This document shows, one piece after another, positions 18,984 through 27,864 of a DNA stretch of 64,000 nt. The stretch is from positions 1,798,001 through 1,862,000 of the forward strand of contig NZ_CP166679.1 of NCBI RefSeq assembly GCF_041320605.1, given 5' to 3'. A program made the translations under genes and the position numbers. Numbering within the stretch: the stretch's first letter is position 1; each line of letters starts with the position of its first letter. Under the pieces are notes generated by a model. It was not told where the DNA came from. It worked only from the letters and a program-made list of their open reading frames with translations, and did not search any database. The DNA is from Arenibacter antarcticus. GTDB lineage: Bacteria > Bacteroidota > Bacteroidia > Flavobacteriales > Flavobacteriaceae.

Positions 18984-19991
18984 TTAATCCAATTTATCAG
19001 TCAATTCCTTGAAAACTATCTTGGGGTTTTTATGCTCATAAAGAACCTCGTATACCGCAGTTAGGATTGGGGTTTTCGACTGTTTCTTGTGTTTGGAAAT
19101 AATTAAATGGGCACTTTTAGTGGCGTAGTACCCCTCGGCAACCATTTTCATTTCCATCATGGCGCTTTTTACTGTGTATCCTTTCCCGATCATGTTGCCG
19201 AACATACGGTTGCGGCTAAAAACGGAATACCCAGTTACCAAGAGATCGCCCAGATAAGCCGAGTTGTTGATGTTGCGTTTCATTTTGTGCACACGCTTTA
19301 TATAGCGTTTCATTTCCCTAATGGCATTGCTCATCAATACACTTTGAAAATTGTCTCCATACCCAAGACCGTGAGCAATTCCGGCTGCTATGGCATAAAT
19401 ATTTTTTAACATGGCAGCATATTCCGTACCTATAATATCATCTGATATTTTGGTCTTAATATAATCACTACTTAAATGCTTGGCTACCAATTGTGCCTTT
19501 TCGGTGTCTGCACAGGCAATGGTTAAATAGGAGAGTCGCTCTAAGGCTACTTCCTCAGCATGGCAGGGCCCTGTAATTACACCTATATTTTCGAAGGGGA
19601 TATTATAGTTGATATTAAAATGTTCCCCTACAATTAAATTAGTTTCCGGGACAATTCCCTTAATGGCAGAAAAAACAATCTTGTCCTTAATGTCTGTAGT
19701 CAATTCTTTTAACTCCGAATCCAAAAAGGCGGAAGGAATGGCGAAAATAAGGACGTCTGCATTGGAAATAGCTACATTAATATCATCGGTAAGCATTAAT
19801 TGTTCCGTCCGAAATTCTACGGAGCTTAGGTAATTAGGGTTGTGTCCTTGAGTCCTAATGTGTTCAATGGCATCTGTATTTCGCATATACCACTGCACCA
19901 CATCCGTATTTTCGGTCAGCATTTTTACAATGGCCGTAGCCCAGCTTCCCCCTCCCAATACAGCAAATTTCATATCATTCTTCATCGTCAT
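18984..19991 (-). CDS. gpsA: NAD(P)H-dependent glycerol-3-phosphate dehydrogenase
   Basis: A cytosolic enzyme that reduces dihydroxyacetone phosphate to glycerol-3-phosphate for phospholipid synthesis, the reverse of GlpD. Visible features are the NAD-binding motif FAVLGGGSWATAIVK near the N-terminus, IFAIPSAFL, FSAIKGIVPETN, GPCHAEEVA, and LKNIYAIAAGIAHGLGYGDN with the catalytic Lys. The start is uncertain among ATGs at 19973, 19985 and 19991; I use 19991, which gives about 335 residues. The frame is open to 20024. Confidence 0.93.
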   Translation of the reverse strand: MTMKNDMKFAVLGGGSWATAIVKMLTENTDVVQWYMRNTDAIEHIRTQGHNPNYLSSVEFRTEQLMLTDDINVAISNADVLIFAIPSAFLDSELKELTTDIKDKIVFSAIKGIVPETNLIVGEHFNINYNIPFENIGVITGPCHAEEVALERLSYLTIACADTEKAQLVAKHLSSDYIKTKISDDIIGTEYAAMLKNIYAIAAGIAHGLGYGDNFQSVLMSNAIREMKRYIKRVHKMKRNINNSAYLGDLLVTGYSVFSRNRMFGNMIGKGYTVKSAMMEMKMVAEGYYATKSAHLIISKHKKQSKTPILTAVYEVLYEHKNPKIVFKELTDKLD

Positions 19992-20357
19992 AAAAGTATC
20001 TTTTTTTTTCTTGCCCCATTTCATTAGACCAACACAAGGTCGCTACAAAAGAAATAAAACGGGACTCAATTGTTTATTCCGATTTATCGGAACACACGTC
20101 CTAATAACAAATAGAAATAGTTATCCTTCCCGAAATTTTTGTTTTAAAGGCCGGCAATGTAGGACGGATTTTTGGAGTTTCAAAGGAGTTGCACGGTATA
20201 ATGGGTGTTAAAATTCATTAGTAAGCCGCTTGTATTATTTTGGGACTAACGAAAATATTAAAATTCACGAACATGGAAACAACTATAAATCAAGTAATTG
20301 CAAAAAACGGCACGATGATTGGTTTAAACAACTTTGATAACCGAAAAATGCAAACTT
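19992..20357. other. Intergenic region between gpsA and the repeat lipoprotein
   Basis: About 360 bases between two divergent genes. Short frames here have no recognisable family and one overlaps the lipoprotein gene in another frame, so none is called. No terminator-like hairpin and no full TTG/TAnnTTTG pair was found; a near match, TTATTTTG, occurs at about 20236. Confidence 0.3.
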
Positions 20358-21284
20358 ATGAAAACATTAAAATTAGTATTCTTAATAGTATTAATGGGAA
20401 CCTTGGTCACAAGTTGTTATACGGAAGTTATTGTTGAGGATGATTATGTACTGGAAGCAGGCCCAAATTTAAGAAATTTAATGCAGTCTTATGAATTGTG
20501 GTATGTAGATATAAACGCTACCGAAGGAAAAGGAGAGGTACCCTTTCTTCAACGTGCATTTACGGTATCTTTTAATGAGGGAACCATGTATGCGAACAAC
20601 AATTTGGCCGGTTTTGGGAAAACAGGGAATGGTTTTGGGATCCAAGTCGGGTTTTTTAACACTGCCAAGGGTTGGTTAAATATAGATCACGATGTAGAAG
20701 GTTTATGGGGCTTGGAGGTGTTTGTCGTAAATAATAATACCATAGAAATCTACGATGCCAATAGCGATACTTCATATTTTTTAAGGGGCTACCAAAGAAA
20801 CAACTTTAATTATGACAAGGTTTTTTACGATAATCTTCAATATTATCTTCAGGAATATGATCTATGGGAAAAAGTGAGCACTAGTGTAGAAGGAGCGATA
20901 AACGAATTTGATGATGAAAATTATTTACAGTTTTTTGCCGATGGGAATGGTAATGGGTTCCGTTCCTCATTGGACGCTAATGGAATTGCTTTAAATAAGG
21001 TACTTTGGGATTACAAAGGGGGTTATGAGGTTTTTAATATTCCCAACAATGATCTGGTTAAAGCCGTAACCCTAGATTATGATTTTATGGGCAGTGATTA
21101 TTTTGAGCTGTACGTAATAAATGATAGCACCTTGGAACTATACCACACCGGTAGCGGTACCGTGTACACTTTTAAGGGGAGGGGATTTATCACTTACCTA
21201 AAATCTGGCAGCTCACCAACAGGTAAAAAAAGGAGGAAATCTACAAATACAACTATGAATGTGTCGGTAAAAAGAAAGAATTAA
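20358..21284 (+). CDS. Lipoprotein with two repeated halves, function unknown
   Basis: 308 residues starting MKTLKLVFLIVLMGTLVTSC, a lipoprotein signal with Cys20. The mature protein contains two copies of one unit. Copy one (about residues 35-150) has YELWYVDI, a glycine/asparagine-rich middle, and LEVFVVNNNTIEIYDANS then FLRGYQ. Copy two (about 155-285) has YDLWEKVS, a matching middle, and FELYVINDSTLELYHTGS then FKGRGF. The tail is basic (KKRRKS, KRKN). No catalytic motif is visible; the strand-turn-strand spacing suggests a binding module. The start at 20358 is chosen because it gives the signal peptide. Similar Flavobacterial proteins may carry unreliable enzyme names. Confidence 0.75.
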   Translation: MKTLKLVFLIVLMGTLVTSCYTEVIVEDDYVLEAGPNLRNLMQSYELWYVDINATEGKGEVPFLQRAFTVSFNEGTMYANNNLAGFGKTGNGFGIQVGFFNTAKGWLNIDHDVEGLWGLEVFVVNNNTIEIYDANSDTSYFLRGYQRNNFNYDKVFYDNLQYYLQEYDLWEKVSTSVEGAINEFDDENYLQFFADGNGNGFRSSLDANGIALNKVLWDYKGGYEVFNIPNNDLVKAVTLDYDFMGSDYFELYVINDSTLELYHTGSGTVYTFKGRGFITYLKSGSSPTGKKRRKSTNTTMNVSVKRKN

Positions 21285-21348
21285 AATGAGCATTTTATCT
21301 CCAATATTGGAGATGAAATTTTGATGAAGTTTTTGGTTGGTTAATGAG

Positions 21349-21381
21349 AACCGTCCCTATGTTTTATTAGGGGCGGTTTTT
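21349..21381. terminator. Bidirectional terminator between converging genes
   Basis: AACCGTCCCT at 21349-21358 pairs with AGGGGCGGTT at 21369-21378 (ten pairs, one G-U) around a ten-base loop, followed by more T on the plus strand. It serves the lipoprotein gene and possibly the AraC gene on the other strand. Confidence 0.8.
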
Positions 21382-22234
21382 ACATTGTTGTCTTTTGAAT
21401 ATTTCTTTTAAAATCTGAGGGATTTTGATCCGTTAATTTTTTAAAGATTCTATTAAAATAGGAGAGACTTTCAAAACCAGATTCAAAACAAGTCTCGCTA
21501 ACATTTTTGCCCATAAGCAGTAAGCGCTTGGCCCGACTTATCCGATATTGGTTTAGAAAATGAATAAAGGTATTGCCGGTTGCCTTTTTAAAATACCTGC
21601 AAAAAGCTGATTTCTCCAGATTGCATAGGTGGGCCACTTGGTCCAGGCTTATTTTGTGTTGGTAGTTATCGTCTACAAATGCATACACCTTTCCCAATCG
21701 CTCCTGTTCCTTTTTAGAGTAATTGTTAATTACCGGATCGGGATGTAAAAGTTGATATTCCTCGCTATCAGCCAAAATGCTTAAAATATGAAGCACTTCC
21801 AAAAATTGTTGGAATGTGGGCATTCCAAATAACTCTTGAATTCTTTTTCCGATGTCGGCCTTTGTATTACCGTGAAAAACTAATCCATGTTGGGACCTTT
21901 CTAGGAGCTCATAAATTTTGGAGAACTCTGGCATTTCCTTGAAAACCTTGTTTTTAAAATTCGGTTTTAGATGTAAGACCTCTTTTTTATAATCTGATTT
22001 TACTCCATAATCAAAATTTAAATGGGGAATATTGGAGCCTATCAATACAAGGTCGCTTTCCTTATAGGGAGAGATGTGGGTGCCCACGTGGCGGGTTCCG
22101 CTTGCCCCCTCTATATAGACCAATTCGTATTCTGGGTGAAAATGCCAATAAAACAGGTCGTTCAACCTGGGATGATGCAATAAATAAAATGACCTTTCTT
22201 CACTGGACCCTATTTTTTCAAGTTGAATTTTCAT
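21380..22234 (-). CDS. AraC-family transcriptional regulator with N-terminal cupin-like sensor
   Basis: 284 residues. The N-terminal half is a cupin-type ligand domain (YWHFHPEYELVYIEGASGTRHVG near residues 28-50, VLIGSNIPHL). The C-terminal 100 residues hold two AraC helix-turn-helix motifs: ISLDQVAHLCNLEKSAFCRYFKKATG and the family tail VSETCFESGFESLSYFNRIFKKLTDQNPSDFK. It is probably a sugar- or metabolite-responsive regulator. It stands head to head with the PhyH-type dioxygenase at 22598, so that gene is a natural candidate target; this is inferred from position only. Confidence 0.92.
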   Translation of the reverse strand: MKIQLEKIGSSEERSFYLLHHPRLNDLFYWHFHPEYELVYIEGASGTRHVGTHISPYKESDLVLIGSNIPHLNFDYGVKSDYKKEVLHLKPNFKNKVFKEMPEFSKIYELLERSQHGLVFHGNTKADIGKRIQELFGMPTFQQFLEVLHILSILADSEEYQLLHPDPVINNYSKKEQERLGKVYAFVDDNYQHKISLDQVAHLCNLEKSAFCRYFKKATGNTFIHFLNQYRISRAKRLLLMGKNVSETCFESGFESLSYFNRIFKKLTDQNPSDFKRNIQKTTM

Positions 22235-22597
22235 ACCGCTTTATGACAAAATTGCTCAGGAAGCTAGATTAACACTGCTTATGAAGTCAATATAATTCAA
22301 ATTATGGTCAATATCAAGGTGGTTTCCATTTTAGGTGATTATTACATTTACGTAGGCCTATTAGGTAATGTAGCATTTCTTTTTTGAAAAAAATGTAAAC
22401 AGCCCTTATTCCAAATCAGTTATTATGAAATAAGCACGATTGAAATCTGATCGCAAATACGAATGAAGATTTGCGAACCTGACTGCCGTCAGGCAAGTTT
22501 ACCTGCCGTAGGTAGGTTTACCTAACTGTACTGGAGTTTACTTACCGGAGGTAGGCGCAGTTGAAGTATGACCGTTAAAAATCAATAAATATTTCAT
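22235..22597. other. Regulatory gap between the AraC gene and the dioxygenase gene
   Basis: A 363-base divergent spacer. It contains a separated inverted repeat TACATT (22343-22348) and AATGTA (22367-22372), a possible operator, and the REP-like palindrome cluster described separately. No complete TTG/TAnnTTTG promoter was found. Confidence 0.35.
22475..22560. repeat. Cluster of short imperfect palindromes, REP-like
   Basis: Three related palindromic units lie in a row. The first is CCTGAC-TGCC-GTCAGG at 22479-22494 (perfect six-base arms). The second, from 22500, is ACCT-GCCGT-AGGT followed by AGGT. The third, near 22542-22552, is TACC-GGA-GGTA. All are joined by TTTAC or AGTTTAC spacers. 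The CTGCCG core resembles scattered intergenic palindromes in Flavobacteriaceae genomes, but copy number cannot be judged from one window. Confidence 0.55.
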
Positions 22598-23566
22598 ATG
22601 AAAAAATCTAACATGGAAACGGGTAATAAGTACCATGATAATATCCCGGGTAATCCGTCCACGGCTACGACCAGTAGTATTAAATTAAACGATAGGGAGA
22701 ACGACTCTAGCTTGCGGGTGCTTAGTGAGGCCGACTGGCAATTTTGGGTGCAGAACGGATATATTGTGATCAATAATGCTATTACTAAGGCCCAGGCACA
22801 GGAAACGGCCCAATTTTTATGGGAATTTGAAGAGAAGGATCCTGACAAGCCTGAGAGTTGGTATGCGGCTCCGCGAGCCGAAATGAAGATGAAGGAGTTA
22901 ACGGGGACGGGAATGGTAGAAGTATATAATAATCAATTGTTGTGGAACAATAGACAACAGCAAAGGATTTATGATGCTTTTGTAGATATCTGGGGCACCG
23001 AAAAATTGTGGGTGACCATTGATCGTGCCAACCTAAATTTTCCAAATAGACCAGGCTATGAACAAAAAGGGTTTATACATTGGGATTATGATCCGGAGAC
23101 AAAGCCTCAAAATGTACAGGGTGTTTTGGCTTTATCCGACCAAACAGATGAAAATATGGGAGGATTTCAATGTATCCCATGGTTATACCGCAATTACGAT
23201 ACTTGGAAATTAACACAGCCAGTAGATAGGGATCGTTTTCAGCCAGACGTTAGCAATTTACAGGGCAAAATTGTAAAAGTTAAAATGAAGGTCGGGGATC
23301 TATTGATCTTTAATAGTACGCAGCCGCACGGAATTAGGCCCAATCTAAGTGAGGATAAGGTGCGGATTGCGCAATATATTTCCATGATGCCCGCAGAGGA
23401 AAACAATAAAACGTTGCGGGAATGGAGAATAAATTCTTGGAAAAATAGAGTGGCACCTGAAGGTTATGCTTTTCCTGGAGATCCAAGAAATTGGGAGCAA
23501 TTGAAATATCCTACTGCAGAATTGAGTAAGTTAGGGGAAAAACTATTGGGTTTAAATTTGTGGTAA
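22598..23566 (+). CDS. Phytanoyl-CoA dioxygenase (PhyH) family Fe(II)/2-oxoglutarate oxygenase
   Basis: 322 residues. The iron-binding triad of the family appears as HWDYD (His-x-Asp) near residue 160 and PHGIRPN (distal His plus the Arg that binds 2-oxoglutarate) near residue 245. The segment DENMGGFQCIPWLYRN between them is the usual PhyH layout. These oxygenases hydroxylate diverse small molecules; the substrate is unknown. An ATG at 22613 is an alternative start. No signal peptide is present. It is divergent from an AraC regulator. Confidence 0.88.
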   Translation: MKKSNMETGNKYHDNIPGNPSTATTSSIKLNDRENDSSLRVLSEADWQFWVQNGYIVINNAITKAQAQETAQFLWEFEEKDPDKPESWYAAPRAEMKMKELTGTGMVEVYNNQLLWNNRQQQRIYDAFVDIWGTEKLWVTIDRANLNFPNRPGYEQKGFIHWDYDPETKPQNVQGVLALSDQTDENMGGFQCIPWLYRNYDTWKLTQPVDRDRFQPDVSNLQGKIVKVKMKVGDLLIFNSTQPHGIRPNLSEDKVRIAQYISMMPAEENNKTLREWRINSWKNRVAPEGYAFPGDPRNWEQLKYPTAELSKLGEKLLGLNLW

Positions 23567-23622
23567 TCATACAGTAGCCTGAATTTTAGTGTTATAATGC
23601 TCCTTAAAACAAGAAAAAGAAG

Positions 23623-23630
23623 TACTTTTG
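23623..23630 (+). promoter_or_regulatory. Possible -7 promoter box for the SulP gene
   Basis: TACTTTTG, followed by CA, matches the flavobacterial TAnnTTTG box. It lies 19 bases before the GTG start. No TTG at the usual spacing. Confidence 0.4.
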
Positions 23631-23649
23631 CACCCTCAAAAACGCAAAC

Positions 23650-25185
23650 GTGAAGAAGTACTTAAACCTTTTTGATTTTAGTCAGAAAGTAAATTATAAA
23701 ACTGAAATTTTAGCAGGGCTCACGGTGGCAATGACAATGATACCAGAGTCTCTTTCCTTCGCTATTTTAGCGGGATTGTCGCCTTTAACGGGACTTTATG
23801 CAGCTTTCTTAATGGGTATCGTGACCGCGATTTTTGGTGGAAGACCAGGGATGGTTTCTGGTGGAGCTGGTGCTACGGTTGTTGTTTTAATCGCATTGGC
23901 CAATTCTCATGGTGTAGAGTATCTGTTTGCAGCTGTCGCCTTAGCTGGAGTGCTCCAATTATTGGTTGGTCTGTTTAAATTGGGGAAATTTGTTCGCCTA
24001 ATTCCGCAACCTGTAATGTTTGGTTTTTTAAATGGACTTGCAGTGATTATTTTTATGGCACAGGTAGCTCAATTTAAAACATCGGAAAACGGTATTGATG
24101 GTTGGATGGAAGGTTCTGCATTATATGTAATGGCAGGCTTAACCCTCTTAACCATTGCAATTGTTGCCATATTGCCAAAGATCACTAAAGCTGTTCCTGC
24201 TTCATTAGTAGCCATATTGGTTGTATTTGGAGTTGTCTTTTTCTTTGACATAGACACCAAAAAAGTATTTGATATTGCTTCGGTAAGTGGCTCGTTGCCA
24301 TCATTCCATATCCCAGAAATTCCTTTTAATTTTGAGACCCTGATGGTTATTTTTCCATATGCATTGGTCATGGCAGGTGTTGGACTTATTGAATCCCTTT
24401 TAACGCTTAATATGGTAGACGAGATTACCAATACTAGGGGGCAATCAAATAGAGAAGCTGCCGCACAAGGTATAGCGAATATTACCAACGGATTTTTTGG
24501 TGGAATGGGAGGATGTGCTATGGTAGCTCAAACTTTGGTAAATGTCGGTTCTGGAGCAAGAGCAAGGCTTTCTGCTATTATAGGTGCACTTACCATATTG
24601 CTGATTATTTTATTTGGTGGACCTGTAATTGAACAAATTCCGATGGCTGCTCTGGTGGGAGTGATGATGGTCGTTGCCATAGGAACTTTTGAGTGGATAA
24701 GTTTTAGAGTAATCAACAAGATGCCTAAACATGACATTTTTGTTTTGATATTAGTTGCTGTGGTTACCGTTGTATTGCACAATCTGGCTTTGGCAGTATT
24801 GATTGGGGTAATCATTTCTTCCTTGGTATTCGCCTGGGAAAGCGCTAAACGTATTAGGGCAAGAAAACATATAGACGAAAATGGGGTTAAGCATTATGAA
24901 ATATACGGCCCGCTTTTCTTTGGTTCCACCGCTACATTTATCGAAAAATTTGATGTGGAAAGCGACCCCGATGAGGTTGTTATTGACTTTAAGGAAAGTA
25001 AGGTGGTAGATATGTCGGCTATAGATGCCCTGAATAAAATCACTGCAAAATATCAAAAAGAAGGTAAAACATTACACTTGAGATATTTGAGCCCCGATTG
25101 CTTAAAGCTATTGACAAATGCGGAAAGTGTTATTGAGGTGAATATCATAGAAGACCCTACTTATAGAGTAATGATCAGTAAATAA
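23650..25185 (+). CDS. SulP-family anion transporter with STAS domain
   Basis: 511 residues using a GTG start (MKKYLNLFDFSQKVNYKTEILAGL, the usual N-terminus of this group). About eleven to fourteen membrane segments cover residues 20-400, with the SulP hallmark AMTMIPESLSFAILAGLSPLTGLYAAF early on. The C-terminal 100 residues form a short STAS domain (FFGSTATFIEKF, VIDFKESKVVDMSAIDAL). Family members carry sulfate, bicarbonate or other anions; the substrate cannot be read from the sequence. A strong terminator follows at 25250-25295. Confidence 0.93.
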   Translation: MKKYLNLFDFSQKVNYKTEILAGLTVAMTMIPESLSFAILAGLSPLTGLYAAFLMGIVTAIFGGRPGMVSGGAGATVVVLIALANSHGVEYLFAAVALAGVLQLLVGLFKLGKFVRLIPQPVMFGFLNGLAVIIFMAQVAQFKTSENGIDGWMEGSALYVMAGLTLLTIAIVAILPKITKAVPASLVAILVVFGVVFFFDIDTKKVFDIASVSGSLPSFHIPEIPFNFETLMVIFPYALVMAGVGLIESLLTLNMVDEITNTRGQSNREAAAQGIANITNGFFGGMGGCAMVAQTLVNVGSGARARLSAIIGALTILLIILFGGPVIEQIPMAALVGVMMVVAIGTFEWISFRVINKMPKHDIFVLILVAVVTVVLHNLALAVLIGVIISSLVFAWESAKRIRARKHIDENGVKHYEIYGPLFFGSTATFIEKFDVESDPDEVVIDFKESKVVDMSAIDALNKITAKYQKEGKTLHLRYLSPDCLKLLTNAESVIEVNIIEDPTYRVMISK

Positions 25186-25249
25186 GGATTGTACCTTATC
25201 AAAAAAATTAAAGGCTTACCAAGTAGAGACGGCAAGGCTTTATAGTAGC

Positions 25250-25295
25250 AAAAAACGCTGGTCGGTAACCAAAGTTTCCAACCAGCGTTTTTTAT
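25250..25295. terminator. Bidirectional terminator between SulP and cytochrome c genes
   Basis: AAAAAACGCTGGT at 25250-25262 pairs with ACCAGCGTTTTTT at 25281-25293. The long perfect stem has A- and T-runs on both sides, so it works on either strand between the converging genes. Confidence 0.9.
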
Positions 25296-25310
25296 TAATA
25301 CTGTTTAATT

Positions 25311-25790
25311 TTACATTGTTCTTAAATATTCGGAAACTGCCCTTGCATCCTCTTCAGATAAGTTCTGATTTAGCATAATGGCATTGTTGTATTCCTTTAG
25401 AAGTGCCTTAGCAATAGGATCTTCTTTAAGCATTCCGTCAGGATTTAAGATCATGTTCATTACCCATTCAGGACTTCTTCTTTCAAACACTCCTTTTAAC
25501 GCTGGTCCAATCATTCTCTGTTCTGCCATATGACAGGCCACACAAATAGTACTAAAGATTTTTTGACCCTTTGCTGCCATATCAGCGTCTATTGCGTCCG
25601 CAAAAGAAACAGATTTAATGGGGCCAACACCTTTATTGTCCATGTCTACCGGTACACCTTCGCTTACAGGTGCCGATTTAACCTCCTTTTTGGTTCGGTT
25701 CATTTCAAAACCTCCTTTTTTCTCTTCTTTTTTTTCGCCACAGCTCATCAATAACCCAACTATAGCAAATGGGATCAATAGTTTTTTCAT
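25311..25790 (-). CDS. Single-haem cytochrome c lipoprotein
   Basis: 159 residues, MKKLLIPFAIVGLLMSC with lipobox Cys17, then a Lys/Glu-rich linker (GEKKEEKKGG). The haem site is CVACH (Cys83, Cys86, His87) in a class I cytochrome c fold of about 80 residues, with GPALKGVFERRSPEW and several Met as candidates for the sixth ligand. It ends LSEEDARAVSEYLRTM, a typical final helix. It is probably a membrane-anchored periplasmic electron carrier; the partner is unknown. Confidence 0.92.
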   Translation of the reverse strand: MKKLLIPFAIVGLLMSCGEKKEEKKGGFEMNRTKKEVKSAPVSEGVPVDMDNKGVGPIKSVSFADAIDADMAAKGQKIFSTICVACHMAEQRMIGPALKGVFERRSPEWVMNMILNPDGMLKEDPIAKALLKEYNNAIMLNQNLSEEDARAVSEYLRTM

Positions 25791-25834
25791 CTTTTTTTTT
25801 ATAATTAATGCACTAAGATAAGAAATAGATTATT

Positions 25835-26797
25835 TTATTGTTGCTCTTCAATGAAATTTAATGCTCTTTTTTCGGTATACGTAATGTTATTGCGATCGTA
25901 GAATCCTACATGTCCCCCATAATTAGGTGATTCAAAATACAGGAAATTATTTGCTTGTGCCTCCTTATGTGGAAAGCATAGGTCTCCCAAAAAGGAATCG
26001 TTTTGTGCATTGATAATCAAAGTAGGAATGTTTATGGTTTTTAGGAATTGCAAGGAGCTGCTTTTTTTATAATAATCCATTGCATCCAAAAATCCATGTG
26101 CCCTACTGGTGTATATGTCGTCAAAATCCTTTAGAGTGTTTATTCTGGCGATCTCCCCATCGCTTAGTTTGTTGGGGAAAAGTATTTTTTTCGCCCGTAA
26201 TTTCTCAACCAATCGGGCTTTAAATCGATTGGCGTACAGCATGTTTTTAGGTTTTAAGAGTTGCTCTAGGGAGCTGTGTAATTGACAGGGTGCAGAGATG
26301 ACTATAGCAGCTTTGATTTCCTTGGGTAGGCTGCGCCCTTCCCCCAAATATTTCAGAGCCATATTGCCGCCAAGACTAAATCCATTTAGAAAAACCTGAT
26401 CGTATTTTTCCTTTTGTAGGATATGGTCTACTACCTGCTCCAAATCCTCGGTAGCTCCGGAATGATAGGATCTAAATAAGCGATTTGTACTACCACTGCA
26501 GCCCCTAAAATTAACGGCGCAGGCATCAATCCCCTGTTTTGTGAAATATTTGGCGGCACCTGTTATATACGGGCGCTGTGCATTTCCTTCCAGTCCGTGC
26601 AATAAAATAACCACCTTGGAGGTAGGACTAATGGCATGGCTCCAATCTAAATCCATAAAGTCCCCATCTGAGAGTTCTAATCTTTCCCTTTCTTGAACTA
26701 AGCCTTTTACCTTTCTAATTATCCCTGAATAGATAGTGGATAAATGCCCATTTCTAAATGGGAAGGGTGGGTTGTAGGTTGAAGTTACGATTGGCAT
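25835..26797 (-). CDS. Alpha/beta hydrolase of the YheT/EMB8 type
   Basis: 320 residues. It begins PPFPFRNGHLSTIYS, a YheT-family feature. The fold has VVILLHGLEG (oxyanion region), NFRGCSGS, the nucleophile elbow GFSLGG with the catalytic Ser, IINAQNDSF (acid) and GGHVGF (His). The family is a general esterase/lipase-like group of uncertain substrate. It lies between the cytochrome c and nitronate monooxygenase genes on the same strand; it starts nine bases after the latter stops, so these two are likely co-transcribed. Confidence 0.9.
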   Translation of the reverse strand: MPIVTSTYNPPFPFRNGHLSTIYSGIIRKVKGLVQERERLELSDGDFMDLDWSHAISPTSKVVILLHGLEGNAQRPYITGAAKYFTKQGIDACAVNFRGCSGSTNRLFRSYHSGATEDLEQVVDHILQKEKYDQVFLNGFSLGGNMALKYLGEGRSLPKEIKAAIVISAPCQLHSSLEQLLKPKNMLYANRFKARLVEKLRAKKILFPNKLSDGEIARINTLKDFDDIYTSRAHGFLDAMDYYKKSSSLQFLKTINIPTLIINAQNDSFLGDLCFPHKEAQANNFLYFESPNYGGHVGFYDRNNITYTEKRALNFIEEQQ

Positions 26798-26806
26798 GGG
26801 TACATA

Positions 26807-27781
26807 TTATTTTGGATAGGTTTCCAAGAGTTTTGTTTGTTCTTCTATAGAAGATTTGAATTCCGATTTTAAGGTGCCTATCAATTCGGATACGGTGGGA
26901 ACATTATTTATAGTAGTGACTCCCTGTCCGGCAGACCAGATGGTTTTCCACGCCTTGGCCTCAGTATTTAATTCCTTTCCAAAGTCTATTTTCATATCTT
27001 TTTTTAAATCAGCTTCGGTAATTCCCGCTGCTTTTAAACTGGCACCTAGGAAATTGGCATGTACTCCGGAGATGGCTGCGGTATAGACCACGTCATCCGC
27101 TCCAGAATCAATAATCATTTTCCGGTACTCTTCAGGGGCTTTGCTTTCCTTGGTGTTGATAAAACGAGTCCCCATATACGCCAAGTCTGCACCCATTTGA
27201 AGTGCAGTAGCGATATCTCTCCCAGTGCTGAGACATCCAGAGAGCAAAATAGTCTTATTGTAAAATTTCTTAATTTCAGCCACTAGGGAAATGGGGTTGA
27301 TGGTGCCTGCATGTCCGCCCGCTCCTGCTGCCACCAGGATCAATCCATCTACCCCTGCTTCTGCCGCTTTCTCGGCATGGCGCTTCTTAATAATATCATG
27401 GAATACCAATCCGCCATAGCTGTGCACGGCATCGACTAATTGGGCAACTGCTCCCAAAGAGGTGATTATTAAAGGAACCTTGTGTTTAATGCATATTTTT
27501 AAATCGGCCTCCAGCCTGGGGTTGGTAGGATGTACAATTAAGTTTACACCAAAAGGAGCTGTTTTTTTTCCAGTTTCCTTCTCAAAGTCGTTTAGTGCCG
27601 TTTTAATCGCTATCACCCATTCCTCAAAACCTTCGGTGGTACGTTGATTTAGTGCGGGAAATGTCCCTACAATTCCGTTTTTACAACACTCTATAACCAG
27701 TTGGGGTCCCGATATCAGAAACATGGGGGCCGCTACTGCAGGTAGGGAAAGATCTTTAATGAAAGCTGCTTTGTTGCTCAT
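26807..27781 (-). CDS. Nitronate monooxygenase (2-nitropropane dioxygenase family)
   Basis: 324 residues starting MSNKAAFIKDLSLPAVAAPMFLIS. An FMN-dependent TIM-barrel enzyme that oxidises alkyl nitronates such as the toxin propionate-3-nitronate. Seen are the N-terminal PMFLISGPQL, ITSLGAV, HDIIKKRHAEKAAEAGVDGLILVAAGAGGHAG (FMN phosphate loop with the catalytic-type His) and GADLAYMGTRFI. The ATG at 27779-27781 is chosen; the frame is open to 27820. Upstream lies a 42-bp palindrome shared with the divergent thioesterase gene. Confidence 0.88.
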   Translation of the reverse strand: MSNKAAFIKDLSLPAVAAPMFLISGPQLVIECCKNGIVGTFPALNQRTTEGFEEWVIAIKTALNDFEKETGKKTAPFGVNLIVHPTNPRLEADLKICIKHKVPLIITSLGAVAQLVDAVHSYGGLVFHDIIKKRHAEKAAEAGVDGLILVAAGAGGHAGTINPISLVAEIKKFYNKTILLSGCLSTGRDIATALQMGADLAYMGTRFINTKESKAPEEYRKMIIDSGADDVVYTAAISGVHANFLGASLKAAGITEADLKKDMKIDFGKELNTEAKAWKTIWSAGQGVTTINNVPTVSELIGTLKSEFKSSIEEQTKLLETYPK

Positions 27782-27864
27782 ATGGATTTGTATTTTACGA
27801 AATTGATTTAATGCTGGCACTTAAGATTTGTAAGTAAAAAAGGAATTTTTCTCCAAAACTGTGC

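Noticed and set aside
20240-20437. 65-codon frame before the repeat lipoprotein
   Set aside because: Overlaps the lipoprotein signal sequence in another frame; only the lipoprotein frame makes biological sense.
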